Assembly: GCA_963696525.1 (NCBI GenBank)
Contig: CAVOKO010000008.1
Coordinates: 620,001-684,000, forward strand
DNA length: 64,000 nt
Reading direction: 5' to 3'
Source: CAWBRT01 sp963696525
GTDB taxonomy: Bacteria > Acidobacteriota > Terriglobia > Terriglobales > Acidobacteriaceae
In this document: piece by piece, positions 36,132 to 44,695 of the stretch
How the letters are laid out: each line of letters begins with the position of its first letter
Numbering within the stretch: the stretch's first letter is position 1
Position numbers and translations under genes: made by a program
The notes under the pieces: generated by a model
What the model was told of the DNA's origin: nothing
The model's database searches: none
The model's input: only the letters and a program-made list of their open reading frames with translations

Positions 36132-37661
36132 ATGAAACGCATCGCGTCCCGGACATTTATCGCTTTACTGCTGCTGTCGCTGGCCGCCGCCGGTCAGCAA
36201 GCGGCGCCGCGCCCTTTACGCTTTGAGGTAACGATTTCGCGCACCTTGGGAACTGCTCCTGTCTCGGGACGGTTGCTCGTACTGCTCAGCACACGTGAGC
36301 CTGAGCGGGGCTTGCTCACCCCCGGATTCGGCACCACCACTCGCCAAACCTGGATTGCGGCGCGAGAGATCGATGGCGTGCTGCCCGGGCAAACCGTAAC
36401 GATTGACGCCGGCGAACTAGCCTTTCCCGCTCCACTTTCCACCGCGCCGCCGGGCGACTACTACGCCATGGCAATGCTGGACGTCAATCATAACGCCGCC
36501 TATCGCTTCTTCACGCCCGGTGATCTCCGCATGCAGGCCGTCGCCCTCGGGTCTTTCAAACCTCATACCGCCGGCAGGGTGCGCCTCACCCTGGACGAAC
36601 GCGTGCCGCAACCAAAAACCGGCCCGCTTCCGGCGGGAATGGAATGGGTCGACTTCACCAGTCCTCTGCTCTCCGGTTTCGACGGACGCCCGATTCACAT
36701 GCGTGCCGTCGTCGTGCTGCCGCCAAGCTATAGCGGCACCTCCGGCCGCTTTCCCACCGTGTACCTCATCCCCGGCTTTGGGTCGACGGCAGAGGATCTC
36801 CCGGGTTCCTTCGGCGAGTCGCTCTTGAGTGAAATGTCCGCCCGGCGCGCGCCGGAAATGATCTACGTGCTGCTCGACGAATCACTCCCCACTGGCACTC
36901 ACGAGTTCGCCGACTCGGTCAATAACGGACCCTGGGGAACCGCCCTGGTGAGCGAACTGATTCCCTGGCTGGAATCGAAGTACCGCATGGATGTCAAGCC
37001 CGAAGGGCGCTTGCTCACGGGACATTCGTCGGGAGGCTGGGCCACTCTCTGGCTGCAAATTACGCACCCGGAATTTTTCGGCGGCACCTGGTCCACTTCG
37101 CCCGACCCTGTGGACTTCCGCGATTTCACCGGTCCCGATATCGTCGACGCCAAGCCCGGAAGCAACTTCTACCTGAAGCCCGATGGCTCGCCGTGGATGA
37201 TGGTCCGTGTGCACGGCAAAGATGCCGAGTCGCTGCGCGATTACGCCCGGCAGGAGCGTGTGCTCGGCGACTACGGCGGCCAGATGTCTTCTTTCGAATG
37301 GGTCTTCAGCCCGCGCGGCGATGACGGCAGGCCTTTGCCGTTGTTCGACCGCGTCACCGGCGCAATTGATCCCGCGGTCGCGCACGCCTGGGAGAAGTAC
37401 GACATCTCCCGCCTTCTGCGCGACCACTGGGCGACGCTCGGCCCACAGCTGAAAGGCAAGATCCATATCTATGTCGGAACCGCAGACAGCTTCCACCTGG
37501 AGTCATCCGTGGGCCTGCTCGACCGGCAATTGAAAGAACTTGGGGCGGATGCCGAGTTCACCTATCTTCCCGGACGCACCCACTTCGACCTCTACGATGG
37601 CGAGTTGTCAAACCAAATAGCGCAACAGATGTACTCCGTCGCCCGCGGCCCAAAACCCTAG
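36132..37661 (+). CDS. Secreted esterase D/enterochelin-esterase-like hydrolase
   Basis: 509 residues. A signal peptide covers about the first 20 (MKRIASRTFIALLLLSLAAA). An N-terminal beta-rich domain of about 170 residues precedes a putative-esterase alpha/beta domain: VYLIPGFGSTAEDLPGSFG, then the nucleophile motif LTGHSSGGWAT, then the catalytic His near LPGRTHFDLYDG. Extracytoplasmic hydrolysis of an ester is likely; the substrate is unknown. Confidence 0.82.
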   Translation: MKRIASRTFIALLLLSLAAAGQQAAPRPLRFEVTISRTLGTAPVSGRLLVLLSTREPERGLLTPGFGTTTRQTWIAAREIDGVLPGQTVTIDAGELAFPAPLSTAPPGDYYAMAMLDVNHNAAYRFFTPGDLRMQAVALGSFKPHTAGRVRLTLDERVPQPKTGPLPAGMEWVDFTSPLLSGFDGRPIHMRAVVVLPPSYSGTSGRFPTVYLIPGFGSTAEDLPGSFGESLLSEMSARRAPEMIYVLLDESLPTGTHEFADSVNNGPWGTALVSELIPWLESKYRMDVKPEGRLLTGHSSGGWATLWLQITHPEFFGGTWSTSPDPVDFRDFTGPDIVDAKPGSNFYLKPDGSPWMMVRVHGKDAESLRDYARQERVLGDYGGQMSSFEWVFSPRGDDGRPLPLFDRVTGAIDPAVAHAWEKYDISRLLRDHWATLGPQLKGKIHIYVGTADSFHLESSVGLLDRQLKELGADAEFTYLPGRTHFDLYDGELSNQIAQQMYSVARGPKP

Positions 37662-37696
37662 GATCGCGCGTCCCGGTTGCGCAATAACCTCGAAGT

Positions 37697-37732
37697 GTCA
37701 TTCTGAGCGAGCGTAGCGAACGAAGAATCTGT
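37697..37732 (+). repeat. Dispersed intergenic repeat (TTCTGAGCGAGCGTAGCGAA type)
   Basis: CATTCTGAGCGAGCGTAGCG followed by AACGAAGAATCTG is an imperfect palindrome of a kind I know as common between genes in acidobacterial and related genomes. Only this copy is seen in the window. Confidence 0.45.
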
Positions 37733-37848
37733 GTATTGGATTTGTAATGCACGAGACAGCATGCATCCCCCCGGCTTTTTCTCCGATTGACACTCGGGAG
37801 TGCTGCTGGAACAATCTCAGCATACTGACAGTCGAAGGAGTTGACGCC

Positions 37849-38679
37849 ATGTTCCAGGAAGAATCAGCGCCACAGCAGGCCGCGGATCGCGACAACGTTT
37901 TGCGCAACGTGCTGCTCGGAGTTGCCGCCATCTATGTGGTTGTATCGCTTTTCCTGTTGTTTAGCCTGCGCAGCCGCGTGCAAGGCTTGGAGCAGAAACA
38001 GCAAACGCTCGAAGCCTCCGACAAGGAACTCCGCGACAAGTTGCACATCACCAGCAAGACCATGTCGGAATCGGTCGAAGCGCTTGGCTCGAAGGTCGGC
38101 ATGACGCAGGAAGAGATCGCGCGCCGCACCGCGGAGCTGACCCGGCAGCAGCAGCAGGCCGAGGCCAAGTTGACGGCGGAGCAGAGAAAAACCCAGCAAC
38201 AGGTCTCGCAGGTTTCCGGTGACGTGACCGGCGTAAAAACCGATCTCGGAGGCGCTAAACAGGATATCGCCAGCACCCGCAGCGATCTTGAGGCGACCAA
38301 AGCCAAGATGGAAAGAGCTATTGGCGATCTCAACATCCAGAGCGGCCTGGTTGCCCGCAACCACGACGAACTCGAACTGCTCAAGCACAAGGGCGACCGC
38401 AACTACTTCGAGTTCACGCTGCAAAAGAGCCAGCGCCAGCCGGTTTCAACCATCAGCATGCAATTGAAAAAAACGGATCCAAAGCGGTCGAAGTTCACGC
38501 TCAACCTGATCGCCGATGACCGCATTATCGAGAAGAAGGACCGCACCGCCAACGAACCGCTTCAGTTTTACACCGGCCGTGATCGCGGCCTTTGCGAGGT
38601 TGTTGTCTTCAAGGTCGAAAAGAATACGGTGACGGGCTATCTGAGCGCGCCCAAGACGATTCAACCCCACGGTAATTAG
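37849..38679 (+). CDS. Single-pass membrane protein with long coiled coil
   Basis: 276 residues. A short cytoplasmic N-terminus is followed by one helix (NVLLGVAAIYVVVSLFLLFS, about 21-40) and then a heptad-rich, Gln/Lys-rich segment of about 130 residues (VQGLEQKQQTLEASDKELRD and onward). A C-terminal beta-rich domain begins near NYFEFTLQKSQ. ATG 37849 follows AAGGAG. No family is recognised; a scaffold or envelope-spanning role is possible. Confidence 0.7.
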   Translation: MFQEESAPQQAADRDNVLRNVLLGVAAIYVVVSLFLLFSLRSRVQGLEQKQQTLEASDKELRDKLHITSKTMSESVEALGSKVGMTQEEIARRTAELTRQQQQAEAKLTAEQRKTQQQVSQVSGDVTGVKTDLGGAKQDIASTRSDLEATKAKMERAIGDLNIQSGLVARNHDELELLKHKGDRNYFEFTLQKSQRQPVSTISMQLKKTDPKRSKFTLNLIADDRIIEKKDRTANEPLQFYTGRDRGLCEVVVFKVEKNTVTGYLSAPKTIQPHGN

Positions 38680-38719
38680 GCCGCTCTGGCAAATGCTCTC
38701 GGCCTGCTGGACGCCGCTT

Positions 38720-39379
38720 TTACGCTGCCGGGTGCGGGGACAGATAGACTTTGTGGGCGCTCTGCCGCCAGGCGGCGCCCGCAGCGGCGGGACTCTTCCA
38801 GCGCTCCACCAGTTCCCAGAAAGCAAGTTTCATCCATTCCAGCAGCGTTGTCTTGAGCGATTCCCGATTATTCCAGTAATCCTGCCGGAATTCGGTTTCG
38901 TCGTGCGCCGCTGCCACCGACCACTGATATTGCGGTAGTCTTCGCTCGAAAACCGAAAGCGCCCGCCGGGTGTGGTAGTCGGAGGTCACGATCAAGACCC
39001 GGCGCGCGCGCAGCGGCGCCAAGCATCGCGCCACCTCTGCCGACTCCGCCAGCGTCGATTTCGCCGTATGCGGGCATACGTGGATGTGGGCAGCCAGCTC
39101 CGGCGGCAGCCCTTGTATGTAGGTTTGAGCGATTTGCGCCAGCGTCCTGCCGAACAACAGGTCGCGGCCGTCGGCATCGATTAAGAGTTCGCGCCCGAGC
39201 CCTGTCTTCAGCGCTTGTAGACCGCGGTTCAAGCGGCTATCGCCCATGTCGCCTGCCAGCACCACAATCGCATCGGAGGGTGACGGGCGATCGATCACGA
39301 GGTAGCTGCTGGCGTGAGGCAGCGCGAGCGCAAGGCCAAGAACAAAGGCAATGATAAGAACTGGCAGGATACGCAACAT
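38720..39379 (-). CDS. DUF218/YdcF-ElyC-SanA family membrane-anchored protein
   Basis: 219 residues. One N-terminal helix (LPVLIIAFVLGLALAL), then a periplasmic DUF218 domain: SDAIVVLAGD at the start, STLAESAEVARCL, and VLIVTSDYHTRRALSVF, the conserved T-S-x-x-H-x-x-R element. The family is linked to envelope polysaccharide metabolism (ElyC, SanA). It is convergent with the coiled-coil protein gene. Confidence 0.83.
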   Translation of the reverse strand: MLRILPVLIIAFVLGLALALPHASSYLVIDRPSPSDAIVVLAGDMGDSRLNRGLQALKTGLGRELLIDADGRDLLFGRTLAQIAQTYIQGLPPELAAHIHVCPHTAKSTLAESAEVARCLAPLRARRVLIVTSDYHTRRALSVFERRLPQYQWSVAAAHDETEFRQDYWNNRESLKTTLLEWMKLAFWELVERWKSPAAAGAAWRQSAHKVYLSPHPAA

Positions 39380-39589
39380 AAAACCCCATCGATAATTAAG
39401 CTAAACATCTTAACGCACCCAAAGGACTTGCGGAGCCAATGATTAGAGATACTCTACTCCGGCTCCAGAATCGCTGACGCGAATCCGCTTTGGATTCCTG
39501 CCTGAGGTCTCTTCTTAGTCACCCTGAAGTCAAAAAAAAACTGCTTCTCGCGCAAACATTGATAGATTGATACATTGAACGCAAATCAA

Positions 39590-40600
39590 ATGGCGCAGCA
39601 AATATCCACCAGAGCGGGCCGGCGAGAACCAAGGTTTCCCTTGCAGATACCTACCCTGGTGTTTGGCTACGACCGCTCCGGACGCGCCTTTATGGAGCAG
39701 GCGCAGACTCTGGATATTTCCATTGCCGGCGCCCGGCTCACCGGTCTCAGCTCCGAAGTGAAGCCGGGGTTCATTCTTGCCGTACAGCAAGGCAATCGGC
39801 GGGCGCGCTTTCAGGTCCTGTGGGTGGGCGAGCCGCGCACCGACCTTGAAGGGCAAATCGGCCTGCAATGCGTCGAGGTCGGCGGACACACGCGCAAACG
39901 CATTTTGTGCATCGGGGCTGACCCTTCGGAGCAGGCTTTACAGCGCACTTACCTCGAAACAGCCGGTTATGAGGTGGTTTGCCGCGCCGATTGGCGCCAG
40001 GGCATGGCCGTCTTTCAGGAATCGGCTTTCGACCTGCTTATGGTGGATGTTCAATCAGAGCACAACGAGCCCGGGGATTTCATCAGCTTCGTGCGCCTGA
40101 ATTCGCCCCGCACACGGGTCATGCTGCTCAGTAATAACCCGGGACGAATTCCCGAAATTCTGCTCAACCAGGCCGACGGATTCATCGACAAATCGAATTC
40201 CCGGCACGAGTTGCTGACCGTGGTGGAAGAAATGATTGGCGCCGGCAATCAGGTTCGCTGGCCCTTGGCAAGATTAGCGGCACGCTACACCTTTGACGCG
40301 CCGGTTTCGATCTCGCTTCGTCGCTCCGGCGTTGCCGTCAGCATGCAAGGCGAATCGACGGATATCAGCGAACTTGGGGTGGGGGTGGAGTTGGCCGGGG
40401 AAATTGTGCCCGGAGAGTTGGTCGGACTGCGCTTTCGCCTGCCCGGCAACGACTTTGAATTGACACCTCTAGCCACCGTCCGCCGGCGCTTGGGTCCGCA
40501 CTACGGTTTCGAATTCGTCAGCATCGAGCCCGCGCGTCTGGAGGAACTACGCCTCGCCTGTCAGAAGCTGCCGCGCATCAGCCTTCCCCAGCCAGCTTAA
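39590..40600 (+). CDS. PilZ-receiver-PilZ three-domain regulator
   Basis: 336 residues. First PilZ domain (about 8-100): GRREPRFPLQIP carries the RxxxR c-di-GMP arginines, with LDISIAGARL (D/NxSxxG). Middle CheY-like domain (about 104-228): KRILCIGADPS, LLMVDV with the acceptor Asp, GFIDKSN with the conserved Lys. Second PilZ (about 235-325): RLAARYTFDAP and TDISELGVGVEL. It may couple phosphorylation to c-di-GMP binding; the partner kinase is not here. The start is ATG 39590 or TTG 39575; no clear ribosome binding site. Confidence 0.8.
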   Translation: MAQQISTRAGRREPRFPLQIPTLVFGYDRSGRAFMEQAQTLDISIAGARLTGLSSEVKPGFILAVQQGNRRARFQVLWVGEPRTDLEGQIGLQCVEVGGHTRKRILCIGADPSEQALQRTYLETAGYEVVCRADWRQGMAVFQESAFDLLMVDVQSEHNEPGDFISFVRLNSPRTRVMLLSNNPGRIPEILLNQADGFIDKSNSRHELLTVVEEMIGAGNQVRWPLARLAARYTFDAPVSISLRRSGVAVSMQGESTDISELGVGVELAGEIVPGELVGLRFRLPGNDFELTPLATVRRRLGPHYGFEFVSIEPARLEELRLACQKLPRISLPQPA

Positions 40601-40776
40601 AGCTGTTTGCCTCGCAGCCGTGCCCGCTGACGTCAGCTCTGCGAAAGCGGTCCTTTGCCGCGATATTCGTTTGATCATTCCGCAACCGGACTCCGTCTTC
40701 CGGCGACACAATGTGCTAGATTCATTTTCGAAGCCGGTGCAGCGCTCGCGCCTTCGGCTATCGGCGAAATCAACCC

Positions 40777-41262
40777 ATGCGACTCATCGTCCGATCTTCT
40801 ACTATCCACGCTGCCGGAGTTTTCACCCTCGAGCGCGTTCTCCAGGGAACCAGAATCCTGGAGTACACAGGCGAGCGCATGGCGCACGAGGTCGCCGATG
40901 AGCTCTACAAACACCGTCCCTACACCTACCTGTTCGGATTCGGCGATGCTTCCAAGGTTATCGATGGTTACGGAATGGCCATGTACGTAAACCACTGCTG
41001 CGATCCCAACTGCGAAACCGAGGAAGACGAGGAAGGCCGCGTCTGGATCGCAGCCATGCGCGACATCGATGCCGGTGAAGAGCTGACCTACGATTATTTT
41101 CTGTACGACGGGGAGGGCGATGCGCCTTGCACTTGCGGCACCGAAAATTGCCGTGGAACGATGTATTCGAAAAAGGAAATGCGCAAACGCCGCAAACGCC
41201 AAAAAGCTGTGAGTTCGAAGGCCGCGTCGCCCAAAAAATTCCGCTCTCCCCGGGCACGCTAG
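40777..41262 (+). CDS. SET-domain protein lysine methyltransferase-like
   Basis: 161 residues. The SET core opens VRSSTIHAAGVFTLERV. YVNHCCDPNCETE (71-83) is the N-H-S/C-C-x-P-N-C SAM-binding motif, EELTYDYF (101-108) is the catalytic strand, and CTCGTENCRG (118-127) is a post-SET zinc cluster with the preceding Cys. The last 30 residues are Lys/Arg-rich. It would transfer methyl groups from SAM to lysine on a protein, perhaps ribosomal or DNA-associated. Start overlap with neighbours is absent. Confidence 0.85.
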   Translation: MRLIVRSSTIHAAGVFTLERVLQGTRILEYTGERMAHEVADELYKHRPYTYLFGFGDASKVIDGYGMAMYVNHCCDPNCETEEDEEGRVWIAAMRDIDAGEELTYDYFLYDGEGDAPCTCGTENCRGTMYSKKEMRKRRKRQKAVSSKAASPKKFRSPRAR

Positions 41263-41277
41263 GGTTGAGCCGCTGCC

Positions 41278-41841
41278 TTACCCGCGGCTCCGCATGGCCG
41301 AGGCAACACCGCCCACCAGTACGCCAAATCCAATCATGGAGAGCAACGGCAGTGCGCTCGAAGCCTGAGCGAGTTCAGGCGATTCGCCGTTGCTGGCCGT
41401 AACGCCCGGTGCGCGCGCACCCTGCGTCTGCGATCCGCCCGCCACTACGAAAAACACTACCGTCGAGCGTCCGCCGGTGACTGGCGTTCCATTCGCGTCC
41501 ACCAGTTGGACGATGACCGTATGCTGACCGGGAGTCAGTCCCGTAAACGTGCAAGTCGTATCTTGCGTCGAGACCGGATCGCGCCCGTCAAGTTGCACCT
41601 GATAATCCGGCGATCCGCCGCTCGCGCCGGGGTTCACCAGCTCGTAATTCACGTCGACGTAATTGGTGCTGAGCTGCTGGTTTGGACCGGGACTCAGGAT
41701 ATGAACCAGCGAATTCTGTGCCTCGACTGTCCCGGCAAGCTGCGCCGCTCGGTTTGCCGCGGACAACTGACCGGCCCCGGCGGCAACTGCTCCCGCGGCG
41801 ACGCACGCGAGCAGAATTGCCTTCCACCATTTCCTCTTCAT
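41278..41841 (-). CDS. Secreted Ig-like protein with C-terminal sorting-type anchor
   Basis: 187 residues from ATG 41841. The signal peptide (MKRKWWKAILLACVAAGAVA) ends near AAN. The middle, HILSPGPNQQLSTNYVDVNY to TPGQHTVIVQL, reads as a beta-sandwich domain. The end has the tripartite layout of a sorting signal: SSALPLLSMIG, a hydrophobic stretch FGVLVGGVASA, and a basic tail MRSRG. It may be processed by an exosortase/rhombosortase-like system; none is seen here. Confidence 0.65.
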   Translation of the reverse strand: MKRKWWKAILLACVAAGAVAAGAGQLSAANRAAQLAGTVEAQNSLVHILSPGPNQQLSTNYVDVNYELVNPGASGGSPDYQVQLDGRDPVSTQDTTCTFTGLTPGQHTVIVQLVDANGTPVTGGRSTVVFFVVAGGSQTQGARAPGVTASNGESPELAQASSALPLLSMIGFGVLVGGVASAMRSRG

Positions 41842-42100
41842 CAACACTCCCTGCAGTGAATCCGCGGTATTTTTTCTAGCAATGCCGTTCCGATTGATGG
41901 CTCACCGCTTCCACCACCGGTTTCCGTGTCTTACCTTTTGTCCAGATGAATCCGTCTGAAAATCTCTTTGCCGTGACTGCCTTACGGCACTGTGCGGCGT
42001 TCGCCTCTTCTGGAAAACGAACCTGCTGCTGGAAAGAACAGCATCTGGACTACCATATGGACGCAGCTCAGGGCGGCAGGTCAGCAAACAATTTTGTCTT

Positions 42101-42128
42101 AGTTCTTGCGAACTAGTTCTTTCGAACC
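42101..42128 (+). promoter_or_regulatory. Two tandem 14-bp GTTC-N4-GAAC palindromes (operator-like)
   Basis: AGTTCTTGCGAACT (42101-42114) is directly followed by AGTTCTTTCGAACC (42115-42128). Each is a dyad with GTTC and GAAC arms. They lie in the 478-base gap 41848-42325, about 200 bases before the CMD gene and 260 before the divergent secreted-protein gene. The arrangement suggests a dimeric repressor site of LexA or TetR type. I see no other feature in the gap. Confidence 0.4.
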
Positions 42129-42325
42129 AGAACGGCGGCGCACGCGAAAATCCGTCGCTTTTGACGGCCGCGCAGACATGGCTGGACAGCCGCGCGCCTG
42201 TGCCGCAAAATGGACCCCTCGGTTGCGGTAGATCGGAAATTTCAAAATTACCAAAAGAACCGGGTCGGACGCCGCACGCGGCATGCTATTGCGGCTCTTT
42301 CACCCGGGTTCAGCGAGGATGCAGG

Positions 42326-42849
42326 ATGCGTATTCCAAGGCTGGAACGCTCGCAAGTGGACGAGCCTACGCAGGCGATTTACGACCACTTTCAAAAGCAA
42401 CGCGGAAATGTGCCGAACATGTTCCGCACGGTCGCGCACCGACCGGAAATTCTGCGCACCATGATCGCCCATTTTCGCGCCGTCATGGAGACCGGAACCC
42501 TGACGCCAAAGCTGAAGGAGCTGGTCATCGTGCGCACCTCCCAAGTCAATGGCTGCGAGTATTGACTGGCCTCGCACACCGCTCTGGCAGAGCGGTATGG
42601 GTGGACGAAGGATCAGGTTCAGCACTTGGCCGACTTTCGGGTTCGCGGCGATTTCACTGCCGCCGAAAAAGCGGCATCGAGTTGGCCGAACGCGAAACGC
42701 TGCGCCCGCAGTCGGTCGATGACCAATTTTGGGCGGAGTTGCGTAGCCATTATTCGGAAGGCGAAATCATCGAATTGGCGGCGGCCATCGGATTGTTCAA
42801 CTATTTCAACCGCTTCAACGACGTGCTCAAAATGGAACCCACAAAGTGA
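42326..42849 (+). CDS. Carboxymuconolactone decarboxylase/AhpD-like protein with TGA in CxxC (probable selenoprotein) and one frameshift
   Basis: AhpD-like all-helical oxidoreductase. Segments: MRIPRLERSQVDEP, GNVPNMFRTVAHRPEIL, KELVIVRTSQVNGCEY, then TGA at 42563-42565 (codon 80), then LASHTALAERYGWTKDQVQH. The family motif is C-x-x-C-x-x-x-H; here it reads C77-E-Y-(UGA)-L-A-S-H84, so the UGA replaces the reactive second Cys. A hairpin follows 12 bases later. Near 42665 the frame shifts at GAAAAAG: a sixth A would join AEK to SGIELAERE and on to FNYFNRFNDVLKMEPTK, 174 residues in all. GAGG precedes ATG 42326. The stop overlaps the next GTG, so the last frame is used. Confidence 0.78.
42578..42596 (+). 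promoter_or_regulatory. Candidate bacterial SECIS hairpin of the CMD mRNA
   Basis: ACCGCUCU (42578-42585) pairs perfectly with AGAGCGGU (42589-42596) around a GGC loop. The stem begins 12 bases and the loop 20 bases after the UGA, and the loop opens with GG. This fits the known rules for bacterial SECIS elements: hairpin close 3' of the UGA, short loop, G in the first two loop positions. Confidence 0.65.
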
Positions 42850-43274
42850 AATTCGCGCTCCGCATGCTGCTGGCCGTCTGGCTGGCCGCATGCGTTTTCA
42901 CCAACGCCGGGGAGTCGCAATCCTTTGCGACCGGCGGGCTTGCCGAGGATGATTCGGAGTGTGTGCCCTACACCCGCGCTATTGAAAAGGTGGGCGAAGT
43001 CGCATGCGTCACCGGCAAAGTGGTTGCCGTACATACGATCAGAAGCGGGAGCACGTTCCTGAATTTCTGCCGCGACTACCGTGACTGTAATTTTTCGGTG
43101 GTTATCTACGGCGGCGACGCGCGCCGTCTGCGTGATGTCCGGGTTTTAGAAGGACGGGAAATTCGCATCACCGGCATGGTCACAGGGCACGGACACAGAG
43201 CCGAGATGCGCTGGCAGAAACCCGAGCAACTCCTGGTGGCCATCGACGAAGACAAACCCTCCCGGAAGAAGTGA
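42846..43274 (+). CDS. Small secreted protein, OB-fold-like
   Basis: 142 residues starting at GTG 42846, which overlaps the CMD stop (GTGA), so the two are coupled. A signal peptide covers about 1-22 (MKFALRMLLAVWLAACVFTN). The mature part ACVTGKVVAVHTI and LEGREIRITGMV resembles a five-strand OB barrel, with three cysteines (ECVPY, FCRDYRDC) that might pair. Function unknown; a periplasmic redox or binding role alongside the CMD protein is speculation. Confidence 0.68.
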   Translation: MKFALRMLLAVWLAACVFTNAGESQSFATGGLAEDDSECVPYTRAIEKVGEVACVTGKVVAVHTIRSGSTFLNFCRDYRDCNFSVVIYGGDARRLRDVRVLEGREIRITGMVTGHGHRAEMRWQKPEQLLVAIDEDKPSRKK

Positions 43275-43313
43275 GGGGCTAACCTTCGCGGGTATTGCTT
43301 CGGCGATTCCACC

Positions 43314-44540
43314 CTAACCCGCGCGAAGCGCTTTCTCGTCCAACTCCGGCGCAAATCGCATGCCGTAGAACAGGATGATGGCGGAAATCCCTACCGCGGC
43401 CGAAGCCGCAAGAAACGCTACCCGCAGATTCGAGCGATCCGAGATGTAGCCCATCAGCGTGGGTGAAAAAGCATCGCCCAGCAAGTGGATGGTGAATAGA
43501 TTCACCGCGATTGCCGTGGCCCGGATCCGGGCGCTCACCGAATTGACCAGAGCGGCGTTCAGCGGCGCGGTGTTGGCCAGCAGAAAAAACTCGGCAATGA
43601 AAATCGCCGGATACATCCATGCTCCCGTAACACTGACGGCGATGGCAATGGCCGGCAGCGTCACTGCGGTTGCGACCGCTGAAACCAGGTAGTAGCCGCC
43701 TCGCGTGTAACGGAGCATCAGGTCGCCAAGCCAGCCGCCGATCAAGGTCGCCAGAATTCCACTGACCAGCGTCATCAGGCCGAAGGTCCGGTTCGCCTCC
43801 GCCAGCGGCACGCCGCGCATGCGGGAGAGAAAAGTCGGCATCCACACCTGCATGCCGCCGATGGCAAAGGTCAGCATGGCCATTCCGAGACTGCACGTCC
43901 AGAACGCCCGGTTGCGGAAAAGCCCAGCCAAGGTGCTGCGTTCGAAAGTTCCTGCCATGCGGTCCGCGCCGCCGCGTTCCGGCTCCGGCAGGGCAAACAT
44001 CAGCAGCGCCAGCAGGAAACCCGGAATTGCGCCCACGTAGAATGGCGTCCGCCAGCCGTACAGGCTGCCCAGATAGCCTCCGAGAAGGTATCCCATGGCG
44101 GTTCCCGCCGGAATCGCCAGATAAAAAATAGAGAGCACCCGCCCTCTGTGCCGCTCGTCGAAAAAATCGGCAATGTAGGCCGGCGCGATGGTCACGAAGG
44201 TCGCTTCGCCCACTCCCACGAGGGTGTGCCGAATCAACAGCGTGCGGAAATCGTAGGTCACGGCGGTCAGCAGCGTGGCCGCGCTCCAGACGATGGCCCC
44301 AACGATCATGATCAGCCGCCTCGGGTAGCGGTCGGCCAGCGGGCCGATCAGCGGAGCGGTGCACATGTAAAAAATAAAGAATGCGGAAGTCAGCAATCCA
44401 AACGCCGCGTCATCGCGCGGAAATTCACGCTGGATGAGCGGCTGCACCGCGAACAGCACCGAGCGGTCGATGTAGTTGACGAAGTTGAGCGCCGTCAGAA
44501 TTACCAGCGCTGCGGTTGCGCTTTTGCCGTTCGCTTTCAA
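43314..44540 (-). CDS. MFS transporter, spinster-like
   Basis: 408 residues, about 12 helices. ALNFVNYIDRSVLFAVQPLI and GPLADRYPRRLIM are typical of the Spns-like MFS group, as is RHTLVGVGEATFVTIAPAYI. The substrate is unknown (lipid-like or sugar in relatives). It is the last of three minus-strand genes after yihY-like and queF, with a 155-base gap to queF. Confidence 0.85.
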   Translation of the reverse strand: MKANGKSATAALVILTALNFVNYIDRSVLFAVQPLIQREFPRDDAAFGLLTSAFFIFYMCTAPLIGPLADRYPRRLIMIVGAIVWSAATLLTAVTYDFRTLLIRHTLVGVGEATFVTIAPAYIADFFDERHRGRVLSIFYLAIPAGTAMGYLLGGYLGSLYGWRTPFYVGAIPGFLLALLMFALPEPERGGADRMAGTFERSTLAGLFRNRAFWTCSLGMAMLTFAIGGMQVWMPTFLSRMRGVPLAEANRTFGLMTLVSGILATLIGGWLGDLMLRYTRGGYYLVSAVATAVTLPAIAIAVSVTGAWMYPAIFIAEFFLLANTAPLNAALVNSVSARIRATAIAVNLFTIHLLGDAFSPTLMGYISDRSNLRVAFLAASAAVGISAIILFYGMRFAPELDEKALRAG

Positions 44541-44695
44541 GGTATAGGTTCCGAGGCTGCGTGCTGAGCCGGAGTCGCAGCCGGCTGGCGTCCAATCCTG
44601 CCCAGGAGTCTTCCGCCGCAGGAGCCGTCATTGATCCCGTCATTGATAATATTGATTTGGATTTGTTCCATGACGTTCGGCTTGTGGCGGAACGG

